From the NCBI GenBank assembly GCA_963761325.1, contig CAVXGZ010000003.1, forward strand, positions 62,001 through 126,000: 64,000 bases of DNA. Direction: 5' to 3'. The notes under the pieces are model-generated. The model searched no databases, was not told the origin of the DNA, and saw nothing but the letters and a program-made list of their open reading frames with translations. This DNA is from Streptantibioticus_C sp963761325. GTDB lineage: Bacteria; Actinomycetota; Actinomycetes; Streptomycetales; Streptomycetaceae. The first letter of the stretch is position 1, and each line of letters begins with the position of its first letter. Made by a program: the position numbers and the translations under genes. Of this stretch, positions 34,611-41,974 are shown piece after piece.

Positions 34611-36031
34611 CCAGTCCCGAAGCCCACGACGAGCCCGTCCCGCCGGCCGGCTGCCCGGCGAACGGGCCGACCGCACTGTACGGCGAGGGATTCGCCAGGG
34701 ACCCGGCCGGCACGTACCGCAAGCTGCGCGAGATCGGCTCGTTCGCGCCGGTCGAGCTGGCGCCCGGGGTCGAGGCGATGCTGGTGGTCAGCTACGACGC
34801 GGCCCTGCAGGTGCTGCGCGGCACCGACACCTTCGGCAAGGACGCGCGCCGCTGGAAGGCGTTCAACGAGGGCCGGGTGCCGGCCGACAGCCCGATCGTG
34901 CCGATGATGACCTACCGGCCGAACGCGTTCTTCGCCGAGGGCGAGGAGCACCGCAGGCTGCGCAGCTCGATCGACGACAGCCTGGCCCGGATCGACCCCA
35001 ACGCGCTGCGCGGCTACATCCAGCAGAGCGCCGACGTGATCATCGACCGGTTCGCGTCGAGGGGCGAGGCGGACCTGCTGGCCGACTACGCCAAGGAGCT
35101 GCCGCTGCGGGTGCTGACCCAGGTCTACGGCTGCACCGCCGAGATCGGCGAGCGCCTCTACACCGGCATCCGCGGCATCTACGACGGCGTCGAGGCCGAG
35201 AAGTCCAACGTGATGGTGGGCGAGGCGATCGTCGAGCTGATCCAGCTGCGCCGCGAGCAGCCGGGCAACGACATGGTCACCTGGCTGATCGAGCACGAGT
35301 CGCGGCTGACCGACGCCGAGCTGATCGACCAGCTCGTGGTCATGACCGGCGCGAGCATCGAGCCGCAGCAGAACCTGATCGCCAACGCGCTGCGGCTGCT
35401 GCTGTCCGACGACCGGTTCGCCGGCACCCTCAACGGCGGCAGCCTGCCGGTCGAGGACGCCCTCGACGAGGTGCTGTGGACCGACCCGCCGGTCGCCAAC
35501 CTCGGCACCCACTTCCCGTTCCACGACGTGGAGTTGCACGGCACCCGGCTGGCCGCCGGCTGCCCGGTCGTCGTCAGCTTCGCCGCCGCCACCACCGATC
35601 CGTCCCTCGCCTCCGACCAGCGGGCCGGCAACCGCGCCCACCTGGCCTGGAGCGCCGGACCGCACGGCTGCCCGGCGCAGCGGGAGGCCCGCATCATCGC
35701 CTCGGTCGCCATCGAGCGGCTGCTCGACCGGTTGCCGGATCTGGAACTCGCCCTACCGGTCGAGGAGTTGGTCTGGCGGCAGGGGCCGTTCCACCGGGCG
35801 CTCGTCTCGCTGCCGGCGCGTTTTCCGCCGGTGGCCTCCGCACGTTCCGTCCTGCCCCCCGAGACTTCCGAGACCTCTGGAGACACCCGATGGACAGCAG
35901 ACACCCCCACGAGGACCCCATCGTCCTCGACCCCGCCGGCCGGGACGTCGCCGGTGAGGCCGTCCGGCTCACCGAGCACGGGCCGGCGGCGCCCGTGGAA
36001 CTTCCTGGTCAGGTGGTGGCGTGGTCAGTAG
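34607..36031 (+). CDS. cvnE: conservon cytochrome P450 CvnE, CYP157-like, ExxR lost, with overlapping C-terminal extension
   Basis: A 474-codon frame beginning at a GTG that overlaps the cvnD stop, with AGGAG upstream. The haem-ligand loop is intact as WSAGPHGC. The K-helix ExxR is EVLW, with tryptophan in place of arginine, and the I-helix is GASIEPQQ instead of AGxET. These departures match the CYP157 family of S. coelicolor conservons, which is known to break the ExxR rule. The frame does not stop where the P450 fold should end (near 35840-35890) but runs 142 bp into the next gene, adding about 50 Ser/Pro/Arg-rich residues. A lost stop codon or small indel may be the cause. Confidence 0.88.
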   Translation: MTSPEAHDEPVPPAGCPANGPTALYGEGFARDPAGTYRKLREIGSFAPVELAPGVEAMLVVSYDAALQVLRGTDTFGKDARRWKAFNEGRVPADSPIVPMMTYRPNAFFAEGEEHRRLRSSIDDSLARIDPNALRGYIQQSADVIIDRFASRGEADLLADYAKELPLRVLTQVYGCTAEIGERLYTGIRGIYDGVEAEKSNVMVGEAIVELIQLRREQPGNDMVTWLIEHESRLTDAELIDQLVVMTGASIEPQQNLIANALRLLLSDDRFAGTLNGGSLPVEDALDEVLWTDPPVANLGTHFPFHDVELHGTRLAAGCPVVVSFAAATTDPSLASDQRAGNRAHLAWSAGPHGCPAQREARIIASVAIERLLDRLPDLELALPVEELVWRQGPFHRALVSLPARFPPVASARSVLPPETSETSGDTRWTADTPTRTPSSSTPPAGTSPVRPSGSPSTGRRRPWNFLVRWWRGQ

Positions 36032-37134
36032 GCCGGTTCGAGCTGCTGAAGCGGCTGCTGACCGACCCGCGCTCCTCGAAGGACCCGCGCCGGCACTGGC
36101 GGGCCTTCGCGGCCGGTGAGATCCCGCAGGACTGGCCGCTGTTCAGCTGGGTCGCGGTGAACAACATGTTCACCGCGTACGGCGGCGACCACCGCCGGCT
36201 GCGGCGGCTGGTCTCGCCGGCGTTCACCGCCCGGCGGGTCGCGTCGCTGCGGCCGCGCATCGAGCGGATCGCCGCCGACCTGGTGGACCGGCTGGCCGCC
36301 CGGCCGGCCGGCGAGGTGACCGACCTGCGCGAGGAGTACGCGTACCCGATCCCGATCCAGGTGATCTGCGAGCTGTTCGGGGTCCCCGACGAGCAGCGCG
36401 AGGGGCTGCGCACCGCGGTGGACGGCGTGTTCGACACCAGCGCCTCCCCGGAGGAGGCGCTGGCCAACTACCACGCGATGTACGCCAGCCTGCGGGAGCT
36501 GCTGGAGGTCAAGCGGGCCCGGCCGGGCGACGACATGACGAGCCTGCTGATCGCCACCCGCGACGAGGGCGGCGAGGACGGCGCCCGGCTCGGCGAGGAC
36601 GAGCTGGTCGACACCCTGCTGCTGGTGATCGGCGCGGGCCACGAGACCACCGTGAACCTCATAGACAACGCTGTCCACGCCATGCTCACCCGTCCCGACC
36701 AGCTCGACCTGGTGCGATCGGGCCGGGTCGGCTGGGACGACGTGATTGAGGAATCGTTGCGGCACCGCGCCCCGGTCGCCCACCTGCCGCTGCGCTACGC
36801 GGTCGAGGACATCACGCTGGAGGACGTCACGATCCCGCGGGGCGAGCCGATCCTGGTCAACTACCAGGGCGCGGGCCTCGACACCCGGCGGCACGGCGCC
36901 AACGCCGGCGAGTTCGACGTGACGCGCGTCGACAAGGAGCACCTCGCCTTCGGCCACGGCGTGCACTTCTGCCTGGGCGCGCCGCTGGCACGGATGGAGG
37001 CGGCGATCGCGCTGCCCGCGCTGTTCGACCGCTTCCCCGCCGCCCGGCTCGCCGTGCCGGCCGAGGAGCTGGTCTCGTCGGGCTCGTTCATCTCCAACGG
37101 CCACCGCAGCCTGCCGGTGCTGCTGCGGGGCTGA
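35890..37134 (+). CDS. cytochrome P450, CYP154-like
   Basis: A 414-residue soluble bacterial P450. All canonical motifs are present: I-helix AGHETT, K-helix ESLR and haem loop FGHGVHFCLGAPLAR. The ATG at 35890 has TGGAG upstream. It is the last gene of the conservon unit, and CYP157/CYP154 neighbours are a recurrent pair in Streptomyces. The substrate is unknown. No ferredoxin gene is adjacent, so electrons must come from elsewhere. Its first 142 bp overlap the extended cvnE frame. Confidence 0.93.
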   Translation: MDSRHPHEDPIVLDPAGRDVAGEAVRLTEHGPAAPVELPGQVVAWSVGRFELLKRLLTDPRSSKDPRRHWRAFAAGEIPQDWPLFSWVAVNNMFTAYGGDHRRLRRLVSPAFTARRVASLRPRIERIAADLVDRLAARPAGEVTDLREEYAYPIPIQVICELFGVPDEQREGLRTAVDGVFDTSASPEEALANYHAMYASLRELLEVKRARPGDDMTSLLIATRDEGGEDGARLGEDELVDTLLLVIGAGHETTVNLIDNAVHAMLTRPDQLDLVRSGRVGWDDVIEESLRHRAPVAHLPLRYAVEDITLEDVTIPRGEPILVNYQGAGLDTRRHGANAGEFDVTRVDKEHLAFGHGVHFCLGAPLARMEAAIALPALFDRFPAARLAVPAEELVSSGSFISNGHRSLPVLLRG

Positions 37135-37138
37135 GCCG

Positions 37139-37186
37139 GCTGCGTGTGCGTGAGGTGCCCGGCCGGGCACCTCACGCACACGCAGC
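37139..37186. terminator. 48-bp perfect palindrome closing the conservon unit
   Basis: Both 24-bp arms match exactly with no loop (centre 37162/37163). It starts five bases after the P450 stop and ends 11 bases before the DUF2277 start. As RNA it would form a very stable hairpin and terminate the conservon transcript. Its place within 12 bp of the next start also makes it a candidate operator. Confidence 0.75.
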
Positions 37187-37197
37187 ACAATGGGGGT

Positions 37198-37413
37198 ATG
37201 TGCCGAAGCATCAAGACCCTCAGGCCGCCGGCCACCCCCGAGGTGACCGACGAGGACATCACCGCCGCAGCCCTGCAGTACGTCCGGAAGGTCTCCGGCT
37301 TCCGGGCCCCGGCCGCGCACAACCGCGCGGCGTTCGACCGGGCGGTGGCCGAGGTGGCCGGCGCCACCCGCGAACTGCTGGATGATCTCGTGGTCCGCGG
37401 CGCCGCCCGCTGA
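37198..37413 (+). CDS. DUF2277 domain-containing protein
   Basis: A 71-residue protein that matches the DUF2277 family over its whole length, starting MCRSIKTLRPP and containing ALQYVRKVSGFR. The function is unknown; no membrane or signal segment is present. The ATG at 37198 follows GGGGGT directly. CACAAT lies six bases upstream (37186-37191) and may be the -10 of a leaderless message. Confidence 0.9.
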   Translation: MCRSIKTLRPPATPEVTDEDITAAALQYVRKVSGFRAPAAHNRAAFDRAVAEVAGATRELLDDLVVRGAAR

Positions 37414-37464
37414 CCGCCGCCGGCCCCGTACGCGGGTACGATCTGAGCTGACTGGGAGGGCGGA

Positions 37465-37668
37465 ATGGTCTGCAGTGCGTGCGGTCTACCCGTGATCGAG
37501 GGACCCAAGGGCGGCTACGTGTGCGGGCAGTGCCTGCACACCGTCGAGCCCGACGGATACGCCGAGGAGCGCGTCGAGGGACTCCAACTGGTCGCCGCCG
37601 CCCGCAAGGAGCGCACCCAGGCCCGCCGCGCCGCCAAGGCCGCCGGCCACCGCACCGCCACGAAGTGA
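37465..37668 (+). CDS. 67-residue zinc-ribbon-like protein
   Basis: A small basic protein with two CxxC pairs 14 residues apart (CSAC at 3-6 and CGQC at 20-23), a zinc ribbon, followed by a helical Lys/Arg/Ala-rich tail (ARKERTQARRAAKAAG). The ATG has GGGAGG at ideal distance, so translation is convincing. The role is unknown; a nucleic-acid-binding function is suggested only by composition. Confidence 0.75.
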   Translation: MVCSACGLPVIEGPKGGYVCGQCLHTVEPDGYAEERVEGLQLVAAARKERTQARRAAKAAGHRTATK

Positions 37669-37703
37669 CCCCGGCCGCCCGGCGGACCGGTCCCGTCCGG
37701 AGA

Positions 37704-38072
37704 TCACGAGGTGTTCCGGGCGGCGACGGTGCGGGTGAGGTCGTCCAGCCGGGCGTACTTCTGCTCGGTGGTGTGGCCGTCCCAGGCCGCCGAGGCGGAC
37801 CGGGCCACGTGCGCGAACAGAGGCAGGTCGTCGGGCGCGAGGTGCCAGGACAACTGGCCGGCCTCCGTCGAGACGTAGACGACCGGCCAGTCCGGCTCGT
37901 CCGGGTCGATGCCGAGCACCGACGGGTGGACGGCCGCGAGGTACGCCACCAGGTGCGCGCGCTCCCGATACACGCTGTCCCGCGCGGCCCGCGCGGCGGC
38001 GAGTTCCTCGGCGAGGCCGCTCTCGCCGCACTCGGACGGAAGTCGACGAGCGCCCTCGCACTCGTTGGCCAT
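37704..38072 (-). CDS. hypothetical protein, accessory region
   Basis: A 122-residue acidic protein. The start ATG has GGGAGGGCCC upstream. It begins with a helical, Ala/Glu-rich segment (LAEELAAARAARDSVYRER), has a central part with PDWPVVYVST, and ends with WDGHTTEQKYARLDDLT. No signal or membrane segment is seen. I do not recognise the family. Its position in a run of small orphan genes next to tRNAs suggests a mobile-element origin, which is inference. Confidence 0.6.
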   Translation of the reverse strand: MANECEGARRLPSECGESGLAEELAAARAARDSVYRERAHLVAYLAAVHPSVLGIDPDEPDWPVVYVSTEAGQLSWHLAPDDLPLFAHVARSASAAWDGHTTEQKYARLDDLTRTVAARNTS

Positions 38073-38136
38073 GGGCCCTCCCAGGCATAAAAAAGCCCCG
38101 CACACGGCGGGCGTTGGTCGGGTGCCGGCATCGACG

Positions 38137-38328
38137 TTACCGGGGTCCGGATTCGATCACGTCGTCAACGGTGATCTTCTCGCTGGGTTTGCCGCTGAGC
38201 AGTCGGGCCCGGTTCGCTCGGGCGGCTTTGCGGCCGCACCAGGCGCGGATGTCTCGCTTCGGGGTTCCTGCGAGGTAGTCCTCGTAGGTGGTGAACAGCG
38301 GCAGCGGCGTTTCGTTGATGTCGGCCAC
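38137..38328 (-). CDS. short hypothetical protein, possibly an HNH endonuclease N-terminal remnant
   Basis: A 63-residue basic protein (LFTTYEDYLAGTPKRDIRAW, then KAARANRARLLSGKPSEKIT). Such segments resemble the region that precedes the zinc HNH core in phage and integrative-element endonucleases, but here the frame stops before any CxxC. No good ribosome site is seen. Either a truncated endonuclease remnant or an unrelated small gene. Confidence 0.4.
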   Translation of the reverse strand: MADINETPLPLFTTYEDYLAGTPKRDIRAWCGRKAARANRARLLSGKPSEKITVDDVIESGPR

Positions 38329-38475
38329 AGGGTCATCCTCTCGCGACTGGGTGACAACCGGGAGCCGATCGTGCGCGGCGGGCGGCGCCCGTACACCGGC
38401 TTTGTACGACCTCGGGACCTTCCTGGCCGGGACCGTTGCGTGCAGTATCGGTGTCCTGCCGATGGAAGGAACTTG

Positions 38476-38985
38476 ATGCTGGTCAGCGTGGACGGCTGGG
38501 CGATTCTGGATGGCCTGGAGCCTGAAGTCCGGGCACCGATTGATGACGCCTCAGGGCGGGTGGTCGGCGATCTGGTGGGTCACGGGCTGGTGGAGGTGAG
38601 GCAGGACGCCGGCGGCTGGTCCGCGATGCTGACGCAGGACGGCGTGGACGCGCTGGCGTTCCGGGCGACCCGATCGGCTCCTTGCCCGCGGTGGGTGGAG
38701 AAGCAGAAGGACGAGGCCTTCAGGGCGTTGGCGTTGACACCGGGTGAGGTGGACCTGCTGCGCGTGGCCTTGCGGCTGACACTGCGGCCCGGCGGTGTGG
38801 ATCTGAGCGATGTGGTGTCTGAGGCGCATCACGACACGGCCACGAACCGGTGGATCCTCCAGGTCTCCGCCACGGAAGCGAACGAGGTGGGCCGGGTGGT
38901 GTGGCTGGATGCCCTGTCGGGGAACGTCGCCGCACGGAATCGGCTGGCATGGGCACAGGGCGTGAAGTACCCGCCGGCAAGCTGA
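38476..38985 (+). CDS. hypothetical protein, accessory region
   Basis: A 169-residue soluble protein of unknown family. The ATG has GGAAGGAA upstream. The N-terminal 75 residues look like a small winged-helix-type fold (APIDDASGRVVGDLVGHGLV, EVRQDAGGWSAML, TQDGVDALAF). The C-terminal half has two helices and a WILQVSATEANEVGRVVWL strand pair. Third-position GC is visibly lower than in flanking core genes, consistent with acquisition. No function is assigned. Confidence 0.6.
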   Translation: MLVSVDGWAILDGLEPEVRAPIDDASGRVVGDLVGHGLVEVRQDAGGWSAMLTQDGVDALAFRATRSAPCPRWVEKQKDEAFRALALTPGEVDLLRVALRLTLRPGGVDLSDVVSEAHHDTATNRWILQVSATEANEVGRVVWLDALSGNVAARNRLAWAQGVKYPPAS

Positions 38986-39118
38986 TGCCGATTTGTCAGG
39001 CGACGCGATGGGCGCGCCTCGTCGACGGCCCCGCGGTACGCCGTGGCCGTGTCGTACACCGTGGGCGTGCCCGCTGCCGTCACCGGCACTCAGTGAGCGG
39101 CATCAGGCACGCCGGCCC

Positions 39119-40801
39119 TCACAGCCCGTACCGGTCGAGGATGCTCATCAGCTTCCGCCTGCGTTTCAGTTCCGTCCGCAGGACGGCGAGACACACCGTG
39201 AACGCGTCCTCTGTCCCCAACGCACGATGGCAGTCGCGGGCACCGAGCAGCAGCCGTGCCAGGCGCTCGTAGGCACGGTCGCCGGTCGGCTCCTTCGACC
39301 GCTCGACCAGCCGCAGGTACACGTCGAGCGCCTCGGCCGGACGCGTCTGACGCGACAGGTCGGCGAGCTGCTCCCACTGCCGGTCGTCGGCCCGGCCGAC
39401 CGCTTCCCGCCAGGCGGCGTCCACATCGCCGTCGTCGAGCAGCACGTCGATCAACACCGGCCCGCCGTACCAGCCTCCGCGTTCCAGGCGGGCGTCCTCC
39501 CCCAAGGTGGTCAGTGCCGCCGCGCGCTCGACCTCCCAGCAGTCCGCCGCCCGCGCAGCGGAGCGCAGCTGCCGGTAGGCGGCCAGGGACCGCTCGACAC
39601 GGAAGCGGTCCCGACGCACCGCGACCGCGTCGGCCGCCCGCCCAGCCGTCACATACCGGACGCACACATAGTCGGCCAGGCGGCCGTCGATGTGCGTCTC
39701 GGCGGCACAGTCCCGAAGCCCCCGCTCGGCCCAGTCGAGTGCCTCGTTCGCGCGGCCCGCCGCTTCCAGTTCCCCGGCGATGAGCAGATGGGTGGCACCG
39801 GACGGGTCGAGGTCCTGGGCGTGCAGGGCGACCAACGCGTCGACGTCGCCCTCCGCCTTGACCAGGCGTTCCATCAGGTACCGCGCCGCCCAGCCGGACG
39901 GGCTGCGCCTGAGCGCCTCGGCCGCCAGCTGCCGCACGCGGGCCAGCCCGCTCGGCCCCAGCACGTCGGCGTAGTCGAGCGGGTCCAGGTCCGGCACGTC
40001 GTTGCTGTCGTCGAGCATGTGGCCGACCAGCCACCCGGCCAACCGATCCGGATCGGGGCGTGCGGCCCCGCATGCCTCCAGGTGGGCCTTGGCCACCGCG
40101 GCGGCGCCCTCTGCGACCACACCGTCGGAGTCGTCGATCTCCCCGTACGCCTCCGCCACCGCCCGGATCGCCTCCTCGGCCAGACCGACGGCGTGCGCCG
40201 CCTGCCCGTCGGCGGTCAGGGCACACAGTGCACCCGCCGCCTCGGCAACCTGTCGCGCATACCCTGCGGCGTCCGCGTGCTCGACGTACCCGTACCGGGC
40301 GAACGGCCGCGGATCGACCAGGGCGATGATCCGGTCCCGGACCGTACCGAGGTCGGAACGGGCAGCGGCGGCCCGCAGTTCCAAGCGCCTACGCAGTCCC
40401 CGGTCCTCGGCGATCTGCTCCTGTACCAGCGTCAGGAGTGCGTCCCGGGACAACGCCGACAGCCACGCTTCCAGACCCGAGGCTCGTGCCCGTGCCGCGT
40501 CTCGCTGGTGAGGAATCGTCTTCGCCCGCCGCAGCACGGTCAGCCCCACCGCCACACAATGCTTGCAGAAGTTGCCCTCCTGCCCGTGCGGGCAGTCGCA
40601 CCACCCCGAAATGCCCTCCCCGCCACCGAGGACGAGCTCCACCTCGTAGACATCCGTACCGTGCACCACGGCGGTGACCGAGCCCTCCCCCACCTCCAGA
40701 CCGCTCACCGCGTCCAGGTACCCCAGCCCCCGCTCGAAGGACCGAGCCCCGGCCAGCGCCCTCAGATCGTCCTCGTCGAATCCCACGACTTTCCGTGCCA
40801 C
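39119..40801 (-). CDS. SWIM zinc-finger domain protein
   Basis: A 560-residue protein with a SWIM zinc finger near residue 75-95 (WCDCPHGQEGNFCKHC, the CxCxnCxH pattern) after the N-terminal FDEDDLRALAGARSFERG segment. The rest is a long alpha-helical repeat region rich in Ala, Leu and Arg, as in tetratricopeptide-like solenoids. SWIM domains bind DNA or proteins; the task here is unknown. The start is uncertain: the GTG at 40801 gives VARKVVGFDE but has no clear ribosome site. It is divergent from, and almost abuts, a truncated antitoxin gene, and its insertion may have removed that gene's 5' part. Confidence 0.8.
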   Translation of the reverse strand: MARKVVGFDEDDLRALAGARSFERGLGYLDAVSGLEVGEGSVTAVVHGTDVYEVELVLGGGEGISGWCDCPHGQEGNFCKHCVAVGLTVLRRAKTIPHQRDAARARASGLEAWLSALSRDALLTLVQEQIAEDRGLRRRLELRAAAARSDLGTVRDRIIALVDPRPFARYGYVEHADAAGYARQVAEAAGALCALTADGQAAHAVGLAEEAIRAVAEAYGEIDDSDGVVAEGAAAVAKAHLEACGAARPDPDRLAGWLVGHMLDDSNDVPDLDPLDYADVLGPSGLARVRQLAAEALRRSPSGWAARYLMERLVKAEGDVDALVALHAQDLDPSGATHLLIAGELEAAGRANEALDWAERGLRDCAAETHIDGRLADYVCVRYVTAGRAADAVAVRRDRFRVERSLAAYRQLRSAARAADCWEVERAAALTTLGEDARLERGGWYGGPVLIDVLLDDGDVDAAWREAVGRADDRQWEQLADLSRQTRPAEALDVYLRLVERSKEPTGDRAYERLARLLLGARDCHRALGTEDAFTVCLAVLRTELKRRRKLMSILDRYGL

Positions 40802-40871
40802 ACCGGTATTCAACCGCGGAAGGCGCGGTGCCGACCAAGCCGAACGACGAGTGGACCGAGGCCCCCGCCTC

Positions 40872-41024
40872 ATGTCCGAAGAGGACTTCAGCTCTTGGAC
40901 CGAGACAGTGCGCCTCCTGCGCTCCCCCAAGAACGCCCGACGCCTGCTCGACTCCATCGCCGAGGCAGAGGTCGGCGACGCCCAGAATCGCGCGCTGATC
41001 GACCCCGCCGCGGAGCGTGCGTGA
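40872..41024 (+). pseudogene. truncated YefM/Phd-type antitoxin
   Basis: Fifty codons match the C-terminal toxin-neutralising half of YefM antitoxins: MSEEDFSSWTETVRLLRSP followed by KNARRLLDSIAEAE. Intact YefM proteins have about 35 further N-terminal residues that form the DNA-binding Phd fold. Here the sequence upstream does not encode them in any evident frame and instead runs into the divergent SWIM gene. The stop overlaps the toxin start by GTGA, the usual coupling. It may still be translated from the internal ATG but should not repress the operon. Confidence 0.75.
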
Positions 41025-41188
41025 AGATCTCGCTCACGCCCCACGCCTGGGAGGACTACACCTACTGGGCCGAGAGCGACCGCAAGATGGTCAAGCGCAT
41101 CAACAAACCGATCGACGATACGCACCGGCTCGTGTACAAGCCGACCGACGATGAGTTGATCATCGTCCAGGCTCGGTACCACTACTGA
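41021..41188 (+). pseudogene. internally deleted YoeB/Txe-type toxin
   Basis: A 55-codon frame starts at a GTG overlapping the antitoxin stop. The N-terminal KISLTPHAWEDYTYWAESDR and C-terminal THRLVYKPTDDELIIVQARY parts both match YoeB/Txe mRNA interferases, normally about 84-90 aa. About 29 residues between KRIN and DDTHR are missing in frame, including the conserved GKPEPL and WSRRI segment that carries catalytic residues. The final His-Tyr pair is kept. The product is very likely inactive. Confidence 0.78.
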
Positions 41189-41300
41189 CTCGGCCCGAAC
41201 CTCCACGGCGCCAATCGGGCGATACGACCAATTTCGGCCATTGACCCGCATGTCGCCTGACCGTATCCCCCGCGCGTCCCCTGGATCTTGGTCTAAGAGA

Positions 41301-41338
41301 GTGAAGGGCCACCGCTCTTTGGCGTGGCGGCCCTTCAC
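41301..41338. terminator. hairpin downstream of the CAU tRNA
   Basis: Arms GTGAAGGGCC and GGCCCTTCAC (41301-41310, 41329-41338), with further partial pairing inside, lie about 50 bp past the 3' end of the minus-strand tRNA. Likely the tRNA terminator. Confidence 0.6.
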
Positions 41339-41384
41339 CTGACGCTCATGCAGGTAGAAACGGGTCGTCAGGCTGGGAGATCTG

Positions 41385-41458
41385 TGGGGCGGGTGGGACT
41401 CGAACCCACGACCGACGGATTATGAGTCCGCTGCTCTAACCGGCTGAGCTACCGCCCC
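41385..41458 (-). tRNA. tRNA with CAU anticodon (Met elongator or Ile2)
   Basis: A 74-nt cloverleaf: acceptor GGGGCGG pairing with CCGCCCC, D-loop AGCTCAGCCGGTTAGAGC, anticodon loop CTCATAA and T-loop GGTTCGAGTCC. The anticodon is CAU. Elongator methionine and lysidine-modified isoleucine tRNAs cannot be separated reliably by eye. The CCA is not encoded. Its 3' end faces the accessory region at 37.7-41.3 kb. Confidence 0.93.
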
Positions 41459-41592
41459 GTACTGGCGTGTCGTACACGTCGTGTGCCGCAGCATAGCCGC
41501 TCATACGATCTGTCGCCCGCACGGGTCACACATGCCCCGGGTGAAGGACTTCGCGTGGTGCGCGGCGGTTCCGGGGGGTGGGAGCGGGCACG

Positions 41593-41615
41593 AAAAAGGA
41601 CCCCGGGCGGGGTCC
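41593..41615 (-). terminator. Rho-independent terminator of the tRNA-Asn unit
   Basis: On the minus strand a GGACCCC / GGGGTCC stem with loop GCCC is followed by TTTTT, a classic intrinsic terminator and one of the few in this window with a T-tract. It lies 24 bp beyond the tRNA-Asn genes. Confidence 0.85.
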
Positions 41616-41639
41616 TCGGTGTGCTGCCTCGATCTGACG

Positions 41640-41712
41640 CTCCCCCGACTGGACTCGAACCAGTAACCTGCCGGTTAACAGCCGGCTGCTCTGCCAATTG
41701 AGCTACAGGGGA
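41640..41712 (-). tRNA. tRNA-Asn (GUU), downstream copy
   Basis: A 73-nt cloverleaf with acceptor TCCCCTG / CGGGGGA, discriminator G and anticodon loop CTGTTAA (anticodon GUU). Identical to the copy at 41719-41791, six bases away. No encoded CCA. Both are probably processed from one transcript. Confidence 0.96.
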
Positions 41713-41718
41713 CCGAAG

Positions 41719-41791
41719 CTCCCCCGACTGGACTCGAACCAGTAACCTGCCGGTTAACAGCCGGCTGCTCTGCCAATTGAGCTACAGGGGA
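41719..41791 (-). tRNA. tRNA-Asn (GUU), upstream copy
   Basis: The same 73-nt sequence as the neighbouring tRNA-Asn, with anticodon GUU. The two copies are separated by CCGAAG only, so they arose by tandem duplication. This copy is transcribed first on the minus strand. Confidence 0.96.
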
Positions 41792-41974
41792 ACGCTGCGG
41801 TTGCCTCGAATGCACCCGCTTTCCGGCTCCCGGTCGGCGCGTGCTCGCTGCGCCACATACATTAGCGCAAGTGAGGGGGTGCTCCGCCAACCCGTATCGC
41901 GGCGGTTGTCACTCGGCTACGACGGGTAGGCGCCAGGAACCACGAAAGTGGGACGGACGAGGGAAGGTGGAGCC

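Noticed and set aside
38829..39089. Short minus-strand frame overlapping the end of the hypothetical gene at 38476-38985
   Set aside because: It lacks a ribosome site and runs antisense through a better-supported gene.
37139..41458. Integrative element with paired att sites
   Set aside because: No copy of the tRNA 3' end was found on the far side of the island, and no integrase or excisionase gene is present.
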